NCBI GenBank assembly: GCA_016462055.1
Contig: JAEMTX010000130.1
Span: 1 to 5,445 of the forward strand
DNA length: 5,445 nt
Reading direction: 5' to 3'
Source of the DNA: Acidimicrobiia bacterium
Lineage (GTDB): Bacteria; Actinomycetota; Acidimicrobiia; Acidimicrobiales; Acidimicrobilacustridaceae
Shown here: positions 1-5,445 of the stretch, piece by piece
Position numbering within the stretch: the stretch's first letter is position 1
How the letters are laid out: each line of letters begins with the position of its first letter
Translations under genes and position numbers: made by a program
Notes under the pieces: generated by a model
Databases searched by the model: none
Told to the model about the DNA's origin: nothing
Seen by the model: only the letters and a program-made list of their open reading frames with translations

Positions 1-182
1 TACGAACTCGACTCGAAACGATCGCCGAAGAACTGGCCGACCTCGCAATCATTCGTTTGCGCGAATCGATTGATGCTGGTGGCCACGAATTGCCGGTAGA
101 CGAGAAGCGATTAACAAGGGCTCGGCGAGCCGTTGAAAAAGCCATTGTTCTTCTGAGCGAGCCCGACGACTCGATGGACTAG
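1..182 (+). CDS. Hypothetical protein, C-terminal fragment (5' end outside window)
   Basis: An open frame runs in from the left edge (whole codons from base 3) to a TAG stop at 180-182, giving 59 visible residues. No ATG or GTG occurs in frame before codon 58, so the start probably lies upstream of the window. The fragment is rich in Glu, Arg, Ala and Leu. It looks like two amphipathic helices, roughly residues 4-25 (containing EELADLAIIRLRES) and 33-52 (containing RARRAVEKAIVLL), joined by a Gly/Pro-bearing turn and followed by an acidic tail ending DDSMD. It has no cysteine or tryptophan, no membrane segment, and no catalytic motif that I recognise. It converges on fbiC with one base between the stop codons. 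The regular amphipathic composition and lack of stops favour a real small helical protein, but I cannot name its family or function. A short frame open at one end could also be chance. Confidence 0.55.
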   Translation, partial: RTRLETIAEELADLAIIRLRESIDAGGHELPVDEKRLTRARRAVEKAIVLLSEPDDSMD

Positions 183-188
183 CTCAGA
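152..188. terminator. Possible bidirectional terminator hairpin over the convergent stops
   Basis: The 7-base arm TCTGAGC at 152-158 is complementary to GCTCAGA at 182-188. After one mismatch two further pairs can form (160-161 with 179-180), leaving a loop of about 17 bases. The hairpin spans both stop codons of the convergent genes, where a shared terminator would be expected. Neither strand has a U-tract directly after the stem. On the minus strand the nearest run of T (five) begins about 11 bases beyond it. This is therefore not a canonical intrinsic terminator, and the pairing may be incidental within coding sequence. Confidence 0.22.
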
Positions 189-2523
189 CGCCGGCAAGGC
201 GGCCGTAGAGCGTCGTTCGCTGCACGGCGTTGCGCCCGATAGGGGCAACGAGGTCTGCAAAATCGGACGGTTCCATACCTTGGCCATGATCGGCCCCGGC
301 GGCGCGGCTGATGTTCTCATCCATCAACGTTCCTCCCAGATCATTGGCGCCTGCTTGCAACGCCTGTCTGGATCCATTGGCACCGAGCTTGACCCACGAA
401 GCCTGAATGTTGTCGATAAGGCCTCGGTACGCGATGCGCGGAATCGCATGCATGAGCATCGTCTCGCGGAACGTAGGACCTCTCCGAGCTTTCTTCTGGA
501 GGTACAACGGAGTTGCCATATGCACGAACGGAAGCGGAACGAATTCGGTGAATCCGCCGGTCTCTTTCTGTAGATCTCGAGTGCGGACGATGTGGCGGGC
601 CCAGTGGATGGGCCGCTCGACAGAGCCGAACATGATCGTGATGTTGGATCGAAGACCAACGCTATGAGCGGTTCGGTGAGCCTCGAGCCATTCCTCGGTG
701 TTGATCTTGTCTGAACAGATGATTGCACGTATTTCATCATCGAGAATTTCGGCGGCCGTACCTGGGAGGGTCTTTAAACCAGCCGCTTTAAGGCGGCGTA
801 GGTAGGAGTCGAGTGGTTCATCGAGACGCCGCGCGCCTTCGGTGACTTCGAGAGCGGTGAATCCGTGAATGTGTATTTCAGGTACTGCCTCTGAAACAGC
901 GCGCGCCACGTCGATGTAGTAGTTGCCGTCGAAGTCCGGATGAATTCCACCTTGAAGGCAGACTTCCGTTGCGCCGAGATCTGCCGCTTCACGACTTCTC
1001 GTAGCAATGTCATCAAGGGTCAATAAGTAAGGAGTGCCGCGCAGATTCAGCGAAAGCGGGCCTTTGCTAAATCCGCAGAATTTGCACTTAAACGTACAGA
1101 CGTTCGTGTAGTTGATATTTCGGTTGTGTACCCAAGTGACCGTGTCTCCAACAATTTCCTGTCGGAGTTCGTCGGCCAATTGCGTCACAGCGGCGAAGTT
1201 CTGGCCGCGGGCACCGAACAGTGTGACGATCTCGTCGAGACCTGGTTCTTGTCCTAGACGCACTCCGGCGATGACTTCAGCGACTGCACCGGTTGCTCGT
1301 CCCTCCGCAGGAACAAGCGCAGGTGGGCTGATACGAGAACCAGCACTCCAAATTGTGGACCTCGGTCCGATCTGAAGTACCTCAACGCCGTCGTCAACCT
1401 GTTCTGGCGCTGCGGGCTTGAGTGACTGAACGAAGACCGCGCCGGGATCATCTCTAGCAAGACCATCAGCATCTGATCGGTCCATAACCGAAAAGCGAAG
1501 ACCTTCATCGATCCACTTGGTGTCGTTGCGCACGAACTCAGGATGGACAGTGAGACGAGGGGCAAGTTCGAAGCCCTTTGCTTCGGTAACGGTACGAAGT
1601 CGGTCGAGGTCCGGCCACGGGCGCTCGGGGTTCACATGGTCAGCGGTAACCGGGGAGACGCCGCCCCAGTCGTCGATACCTGCATCGAGAAGGATGCCGA
1701 AATCATCAGAAAGATTTGGTGGCGCCTGAAGGTGCACATCCGGAGGGAGAATGATTCGGGCCAGCGCTATCGCGTCGAGGTAAACCTCGCTTGGACAGGC
1801 CGGAGCGGAATGCATTGCGGTTCCCTCTTTGGGGAGGAAGTTTTGGACGATCACTTCCTGCACGTGACCATGGCGAAGGTGCGAAGCAGCTATTGCTTCG
1901 AGGGCCTCGATGCGATCTTCACGGTTTTCCCCGATGCCGACGAGTATTCCCGTGGTAAACGGAATGGAGAGCACGCCGGCCGCTTCGAGAGTTGCCAGTC
2001 GACGTTCGGGAGTTTTGTCAGGTGCGCCCCGGTGACATTCAAGATCCGCTCGAAGCGATTCAACCATCGCACCTTGAGACGGTGAAACTTTCCGCAATTG
2101 TGCGAGTTGATCGGCCGGCAACGCCCCAGCATTGGCGTGGGGAAGTAGGCCGGTTTCGTCGAGAACGAGTTGAGCCATCGCAGCGACGTAATCGATCGTT
2201 GAGGCGTAGCCATTGTCAGAAAGCCACTGCGCCGCTACTGGATAGCGGTCTTCGGGAGCCTCTCCGAGTGTGAAAAGGGCTTCATGACAACCAACCCGTG
2301 CTCCGGCAACCGCAAGGGCTCGGACTTGAGCGGGGGAGAGGTACGGGGACTCAAGACGAGCGGGCGGTTGCGCGAAGGTGCAATAGCCACAGCGATCTCG
2401 ACAGAGCATGGTGAGGGGAATGAACACCTTCGGCGAATAGGTAACCCTCACGCCAAACGATTCGTCACGAATAGACCTGGCTCGCGCCATGAGTTCTTCA
2501 AGCGGAACATCGAGCCGAAGCAT
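184..2523 (-). CDS. fbiC: FO synthase, fused CofG-CofH (FbiC)
   Basis: This 779-residue enzyme makes FO (7,8-didemethyl-8-hydroxy-5-deazariboflavin), the chromophore of coenzyme F420, from tyrosine and 5-amino-6-ribitylaminouracil. It is expected to be cytosolic and to hold two [4Fe-4S] clusters. Two radical SAM domains are visible. The CofG-like half (about 25-330) has CxxxCxxC cysteines C41, C45 and C48 and a GILVGIGENREDR stretch at 192-204. The CofH-like half (about 430-775) has C476, C480 and C483, QGGIHPDFDGNYY at 524-536, HIHGFTALEV at 551-560 and ASWVKLG at 708-714. By family knowledge CofH joins the tyrosine-derived group to the uracil and CofG closes the ring. The ATG at 2521-2523 is the only usual start after an in-frame TAG at 2569-2571, apart from an internal Met12. 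The N-terminus is shorter than in mycobacterial FbiC (about 850 residues), but all cluster ligands are intact. It lies 10 bases after pgl and is probably co-transcribed. The family assignment is very secure. Confidence 0.97.
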   Translation of the reverse strand: MLRLDVPLEELMARARSIRDESFGVRVTYSPKVFIPLTMLCRDRCGYCTFAQPPARLESPYLSPAQVRALAVAGARVGCHEALFTLGEAPEDRYPVAAQWLSDNGYASTIDYVAAMAQLVLDETGLLPHANAGALPADQLAQLRKVSPSQGAMVESLRADLECHRGAPDKTPERRLATLEAAGVLSIPFTTGILVGIGENREDRIEALEAIAASHLRHGHVQEVIVQNFLPKEGTAMHSAPACPSEVYLDAIALARIILPPDVHLQAPPNLSDDFGILLDAGIDDWGGVSPVTADHVNPERPWPDLDRLRTVTEAKGFELAPRLTVHPEFVRNDTKWIDEGLRFSVMDRSDADGLARDDPGAVFVQSLKPAAPEQVDDGVEVLQIGPRSTIWSAGSRISPPALVPAEGRATGAVAEVIAGVRLGQEPGLDEIVTLFGARGQNFAAVTQLADELRQEIVGDTVTWVHNRNINYTNVCTFKCKFCGFSKGPLSLNLRGTPYLLTLDDIATRSREAADLGATEVCLQGGIHPDFDGNYYIDVARAVSEAVPEIHIHGFTALEVTEGARRLDEPLDSYLRRLKAAGLKTLPGTAAEILDDEIRAIICSDKINTEEWLEAHRTAHSVGLRSNITIMFGSVERPIHWARHIVRTRDLQKETGGFTEFVPLPFVHMATPLYLQKKARRGPTFRETMLMHAIPRIAYRGLIDNIQASWVKLGANGSRQALQAGANDLGGTLMDENISRAAGADHGQGMEPSDFADLVAPIGRNAVQRTTLYGRLAGV

Positions 2524-2531
2524 GTAGGGAA

Positions 2532-2535
2532 CCCT
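2532..2535 (-). promoter_or_regulatory. Ribosome binding site of fbiC, overlapping the pgl stop
   Basis: On the minus strand AGGG lies 8 bases before the fbiC ATG, at a suitable spacing. Its first two bases are the last two of the pgl TAG stop (2534-2536). A ribosome finishing pgl would therefore stand on this site, which fits translational coupling. The match to the anti-Shine-Dalgarno sequence is short. The site also lies in one arm of TAGGG-TT-CCCTA (2525-2536). Confidence 0.5.
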
Positions 2536-3220
2536 ATCGGGAGGTTCGAGCGCCCATTGCCGCGTTGTCTACGAGCCAGATGACGTTTGTTCCAGTGAGA
2601 TGCGTGGCTGGCGCGCTCAGATCGCCGTCGAGCACCCGATGCAGAGCGTCGGTCTTGGCCGAGCCAGCGACAGTGACCACGACCGTCGTGCACTGAGCGA
2701 TCGCCTCAAAGGTGAATGTCAAGCGTTCGTGAGGATTGTTTGAGAGGGGATCACGATTCTGAACCACAAGGCGACCCTTTGGAGAATCGAGCGCATCCGA
2801 ATCTGGGAATAGCGATGCGGTGTGACCGTCTGGGCCGAGCCCTAGATGGATGAGGTCGATTGGGGGCGAGGCCCGAAGCAGTTCTTCATAAGCTAGAGCC
2901 GGATCAGTGATTTCTGACTGCATTGGATGGACCGCAGCAAGGGGCTCAATGAGATCGAGTAGAGCTTCCTTGACCAAGCGAAAATTGGAATCGATATCGA
3001 TGAGCGGAACGCAGCGCTCGTCTCCCCACCAGCCGGTGACTATCGACCAATCAATGGCGGTGGAGGCAGATCGGGAGAGTTCTTGGTAACAGTCGCGTGC
3101 AGTGGATCCACCAGAGAAAGCAAGCGAGAATGGCTTTGCCGGTTTCAAATTTGCCTGATCGGCGACGAGTTGTGCAAAGGCCTTCGCTACGTCGTCAACG
3201 ACAACGAGTGATCCGTTCAC
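2534..3220 (-). CDS. pgl: 6-phosphogluconolactonase (DevB/Pgl type)
   Basis: This 228-residue cytosolic enzyme hydrolyses 6-phosphogluconolactone to 6-phosphogluconate, the second step of the oxidative pentose phosphate pathway. The DevB/Pgl-type signatures appear in order: FSGGSTA at 35-41, where Ala replaces the usual Pro; WWGDERCVP at 64-72; the family motif HLGLGPDGHTASLFP at 125-139; NPHERLTFT at 162-170; and AGSAKTDALHRVL at 185-197. The length is at the short end of the usual range (about 230-260), with no domain missing. The start is GTG at 3218-3220, overlapping the tal stop as GTGA. No other in-frame Met occurs before residue 100, and residues 1-35 match the normal N-terminal strand and helix. 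No good Shine-Dalgarno sequence is seen at the right spacing (only AAGG about 13 bases away), so translation probably depends on ribosomes finishing tal. Its substrate could come from either Zwf or an F420-dependent Fgd; neither is in the window. Confidence 0.95.
   Translation of the reverse strand: MNGSLVVVDDVAKAFAQLVADQANLKPAKPFSLAFSGGSTARDCYQELSRSASTAIDWSIVTGWWGDERCVPLIDIDSNFRLVKEALLDLIEPLAAVHPMQSEITDPALAYEELLRASPPIDLIHLGLGPDGHTASLFPDSDALDSPKGRLVVQNRDPLSNNPHERLTFTFEAIAQCTTVVVTVAGSAKTDALHRVLDGDLSAPATHLTGTNVIWLVDNAAMGARTSR
3217..3220 (-). other. tal/pgl stop-start overlap (GTGA)
   Basis: Read on the minus strand, these four bases are GTGA. GTG starts pgl and TGA ends tal, one base out of phase. 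Such overlaps usually couple translation of neighbouring genes. Here it also supports the choice of a GTG start for pgl, which lacks a clear ribosome binding site of its own. Confidence 0.85.
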
Positions 3221-4308
3221 TTCAGAGTCTTTGCCTTGGCCTCAAGAGACTCGAGAAGGTCGTCGAACGACTTCGAGAACGACGCAACGCCCTCATCTTC
3301 GAGCTGCGCGGTTACCTCTGCGAGTGAGATGCCGAGCTTGGCAAATGTCGCAAGGACAGCATGGGCGCCAGGTAGATCAGCGTCGACGGTGCGCTTGAGC
3401 GTCCCGTGATCATCAAAGTCATCGAGAGTCTTCTCAGGAATCGTATTGACGGTGTTCGGACCGATGAGTTGATCGACATAGAGCGTGTCTGGATAGTCGG
3501 GATTCTTTGTAGATGTTGACGCCCATAGAGGTCGCTGCGGACGTGCTCCCCGAGCAGCTAACGCGTCCCATCGGGGGCCACTAAACGTTTCGAGGAATGC
3601 CTCGTAGGCCACCTGTGCGTTCGCAATGGCAACCTTGCCCTTTAGTGCTGCGGCTTCGGACGAATTCACGGCGTCGAGCCGCTTGTCGGCCTCTGAATCG
3701 ACTCGACTAATGAAGAACGAAGCGACAGAAGAAACCGCGGAGAGGTCACCCTCGCAAGCTTCGAGGCCAGAAATGTAGGCCTCCATTACCTCACGGTAAC
3801 GATCAAGAGAAAAAAGCAGCGTGACGTTCACGCTCACTCCTTCGGAGATCATCGACCGAATAGCCGGTAAGCCTTCTTTGGTACCGGGAATCTTTATGTA
3901 GAGGTTCGGCTGGTTGATGAGTCCATGGAGATGTCGCGCTGCGGTAGCTGTTCCCTCGGTATCACGAGCGAGCAGCGGAGAGACCTCGATAGAGACGTAA
4001 CCGTCGATTCCGTTGCTTGAGTCATAGACAGGGCGCAACAGTGCAAGAACATGATTGATGTCGGTAACCACGAGTTCCCAGTACGCGTCTGTAACTGATG
4101 TTCCGCTCGAAAGGAGTTCGCGGAATTGCCCGTCGTAGGCATCTCCACCAGAAATGGCCTTCTGAAAAATCGTTGGATTCGATGTGACTCCACGAACACC
4201 GCGGTCGACCCAGCGTTGCATCTCACCGTTCTCGATCCAGTCACGGCGCACGTTGTCGAGCCAGGGACTTTGATCTTCGGTTGTGTACAAGTCGGTAAGA
4301 CGAGACAT
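3217..4308 (-). CDS. tal: Transaldolase, mycobacterial-type subfamily
   Basis: This 363-residue cytosolic enzyme moves a dihydroxyacetone unit between sedoheptulose 7-phosphate and glyceraldehyde 3-phosphate, giving erythrose 4-phosphate and fructose 6-phosphate in the non-oxidative pentose phosphate pathway. Visible signatures are GVRGVTSNPTIFQKAI at 37-52, preceded by D35; SIEVSP with E108 at 106-111; NLYIKIPGTKEG at 135-146, with K139 the expected Schiff-base lysine; VNVTLLFS at 160-167; SFFISRVDSEADK at 197-209; RPLWASTSTKNP at 259-270; and LYVDQLIGPNTVNTIPEKTL at 276-295. The length and the WASTSTKNP block fit the longer actinobacterial/cyanobacterial class rather than the E. coli TalB type. 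There is no fused glucose-6-phosphate isomerase domain. The ATG at 4306-4308 is supported by GGAGAA 5 bases upstream. It lies 14 bases after tkt and overlaps pgl by 4 bases, so it is an internal operon gene. Confidence 0.97.
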   Translation of the reverse strand: MSRLTDLYTTEDQSPWLDNVRRDWIENGEMQRWVDRGVRGVTSNPTIFQKAISGGDAYDGQFRELLSSGTSVTDAYWELVVTDINHVLALLRPVYDSSNGIDGYVSIEVSPLLARDTEGTATAARHLHGLINQPNLYIKIPGTKEGLPAIRSMISEGVSVNVTLLFSLDRYREVMEAYISGLEACEGDLSAVSSVASFFISRVDSEADKRLDAVNSSEAAALKGKVAIANAQVAYEAFLETFSGPRWDALAARGARPQRPLWASTSTKNPDYPDTLYVDQLIGPNTVNTIPEKTLDDFDDHGTLKRTVDADLPGAHAVLATFAKLGISLAEVTAQLEDEGVASFSKSFDDLLESLEAKAKTLK

Positions 4309-4313
4309 AAGAG

Positions 4314-4319
4314 TTCTCC
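4314..4319 (-). promoter_or_regulatory. Ribosome binding site of tal
   Basis: The minus strand reads GGAGAA, then ACTCTT... to the ATG of tal, with five bases between the hexamer and the start (seven after the GGAG core is counted to the ATG). It is the clearest Shine-Dalgarno sequence in the window and lies wholly in the 14-base gap after the tkt stop. It settles the tal start and shows that tal can be initiated independently of tkt translation. Confidence 0.75.
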
Positions 4320-4322
4320 GAG

Positions 4323-5445
4323 TCAGTTGAGGACAATACGAACGTGTTCAATGACGTTCTCTACGGTCATGCCGAAGAGTTCCATCAATTCCGATGCGGG
4401 AGCGCTCGCACCGTAATGGTCAATCCCGACGCAAGCGTCGGCCCACAGCGCCCAGCCGAACGTAGAACCGGCCTCGACAGAAACTCGAGGGAACCCTTCG
4501 CCGAGGATCGCCCGTTGGTAGTCATCGTCTTGATCCATAAAGAGTTCCCAACAAGGCATCGACACGACTCGAGCGTGGATTCCCTCGGTTGCGAGTTGGT
4601 CGGCCGTTGCCATGCAGAGCGAAACCTCGGATCCGGTTCCGATCAGCACAACGTCTGGATCGGCTTTGGTTGCGCGAAGGATGTAGGCCCCCCGTTCGAC
4701 ATCTGTGTTGCCGGCGGTGTTTTCGAGAACGGGGAGGTTCTGACGACTAAGTACGAGTGCGGTAGGGCCACCCATTTCGATGGCAATCCGCCAGGCCTGA
4801 GCAGTCTCGTTGGCATCAGCGGGGCGAATCACCCGCAGCTTGGGCATTGCTCGCAGCGAGGCGAGGTGTTCGATCGGCTGATGAGTTGGTCCGTCTTCGC
4901 CAACACCAATCGAATCGTGAGTCCATGAATAGATCACGTGCAGATCGGAGAGTGCTGCCAGACGCACAGGCGGACGCATGTAGTCAGCGAAGACGAAGAA
5001 TGTGCCGCCGAAGGGAATTATTCCGCCATGGGCTGCCATGCCATTCATTACAGAGCCCATTGCATGTTCGCGAACACCGAAATGGATCTGACGTCCGTCA
5101 CGATTCAATCGAGAGAATGGTTCAGCACCGTCGAGTTCGACGCCGCAATTACCTGTGAGATCGGCTCCACCACCCATGAGGCCGGGAACTACCGGCGCTA
5201 ATGCATTAAGAACCTTCTTGCCTGCCGCACGTGTCGCAACCGACTCGCCTGGTTCCCAGGTTGGTAAGGCATCCTTCCAGCCCTCGAGGCCTCGACCCTC
5301 AAGCACCGCGTCGAGCACTGGCTTGTTCTCGGTCCAACTCTCGTACATCGAGTACCAGGCTTCGCGTACTGGTCGGTTGCGAACCCCCGCCGCTCGCATG
5401 TGTTCCAAAACATCTTCCGGGCACCAGAAGGCTTCATCGGGCATT
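4323..5445 (-). CDS. tkt: Transketolase, C-terminal part (5' end outside window)
   Basis: Transketolase is a thiamine-diphosphate enzyme that transfers two-carbon ketol units between sugar phosphates in the non-oxidative pentose phosphate pathway. About 373 residues are visible, counted from Met at 5442-5444. This is slightly more than half of a normal protein of 650-700 residues. That Met is internal, because the following AFWCPEDVLEH matches the end of the N-terminal domain in family members and the true start lies beyond 5445. The pyrimidine-binding domain contains GADLTGN (93-99), HFGVREHAMG (121-130) with E126 as the expected cofactor-activating glutamate, FFVFADYMR (149-157) and HDSIGVGEDGPTHQP (176-190). 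The C-terminal domain contains LIGTGSEVSL (267-276) and IDHYGASAPA (341-350). The end at TGA 4323-4325 looks complete. The ThDP-diphosphate-binding half is not visible. As the first gene seen in the operon, it may be preceded by the promoter or by further genes. Confidence 0.96.
   Translation of the reverse strand, partial: MPDEAFWCPEDVLEHMRAAGVRNRPVREAWYSMYESWTENKPVLDAVLEGRGLEGWKDALPTWEPGESVATRAAGKKVLNALAPVVPGLMGGGADLTGNCGVELDGAEPFSRLNRDGRQIHFGVREHAMGSVMNGMAAHGGIIPFGGTFFVFADYMRPPVRLAALSDLHVIYSWTHDSIGVGEDGPTHQPIEHLASLRAMPKLRVIRPADANETAQAWRIAIEMGGPTALVLSRQNLPVLENTAGNTDVERGAYILRATKADPDVVLIGTGSEVSLCMATADQLATEGIHARVVSMPCWELFMDQDDDYQRAILGEGFPRVSVEAGSTFGWALWADACVGIDHYGASAPASELMELFGMTVENVIEHVRIVLN

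Noticed and set aside
1..182. Left-edge fragment as exonuclease VII small subunit (XseB)
   Set aside because: Size and helical character are similar, but the order of the acidic, leucine-rich and basic segments does not follow the XseB pattern, so I left it unnamed.
1543..2085. 180-residue open frame on the plus strand inside fbiC
   Set aside because: It lies wholly antisense to well-conserved FbiC sequence, shows no recognisable motif, and its composition is what a reverse reading of the gene would give.
184..2523. The radical SAM fusion as menaquinone (futalosine pathway) MqnC/MqnE or as a biotin/thiazole synthase
   Set aside because: Two complete halves with separate CxxxCxxC motifs in CofG-then-CofH order, and the QGGIHPDFDGNYY and ASWVKLG blocks in the second half, identify FO synthase; the Mqn enzymes are single-domain proteins.
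4344..4928. 194-residue open frame on the plus strand inside tkt
   Set aside because: It is antisense to the conserved C-terminal half of transketolase, has no family motif, and has no convincing ribosome site; long shadow frames are common opposite GC-rich genes.
5442..5444. ATG at the right edge as the start of a short transketolase C-terminal subunit
   Set aside because: Some organisms have split transketolases, but here the residues after this Met match the end of the N-terminal domain, and the window ends one base later, so the frame is simply cut by the window edge.

Overview
The window carries the distal part of a tightly packed minus-strand operon: transketolase (partial), transaldolase, 6-phosphogluconolactonase, then FbiC, the two-domain FO synthase of coenzyme F420 biosynthesis. 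The left edge holds the 3' end of an unrecognised plus-strand gene that converges on fbiC. About 99% of the window is coding, and no gap between genes exceeds 14 bases. I see no RNA genes, insertion sequences, CRISPR arrays, attachment sites or origins.

The organism is most likely an actinobacterium. The CofG-CofH fusion, the long mycobacterial-type transaldolase, and the order tkt-tal-...-pgl are all typical of that phylum. GC content looks like the mid-fifties by eye, which is low for the phylum. That would suit an uncultured aquatic or host-associated lineage such as an acidimicrobiial one, but this placement is inference and rests on no marker gene.

Layout from left to right: the plus-strand partial gene ends at 182. 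fbiC (184-2523, minus) ends one base away, tail to tail. pgl (2534-3220, minus) lies 10 bases upstream of fbiC. tal (3217-4308, minus) overlaps pgl by 4 bases in a GTGA junction. tkt (4323-5445, minus, 5' end outside the window) lies 14 bases upstream of tal. Transcription runs from high to low coordinates, so the order is tkt, tal, pgl, fbiC, and any promoter must lie beyond 5445.

Three of the genes are pentose phosphate enzymes: transketolase and transaldolase in the non-oxidative branch, and Pgl in the oxidative branch. In many actinobacteria zwf and opcA (NADP-dependent glucose-6-phosphate dehydrogenase and its assembly factor) sit between tal and pgl. Here they are absent from that place, and an F420 biosynthesis gene closes the cluster. 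Because F420-dependent glucose-6-phosphate dehydrogenase (Fgd) also makes 6-phosphogluconolactone, the substrate of Pgl, the arrangement suggests a link between F420 supply and the oxidative step. This is the main observation of the window. The individual proteins are ordinary members of known families, and I found no clearly undescribed system.
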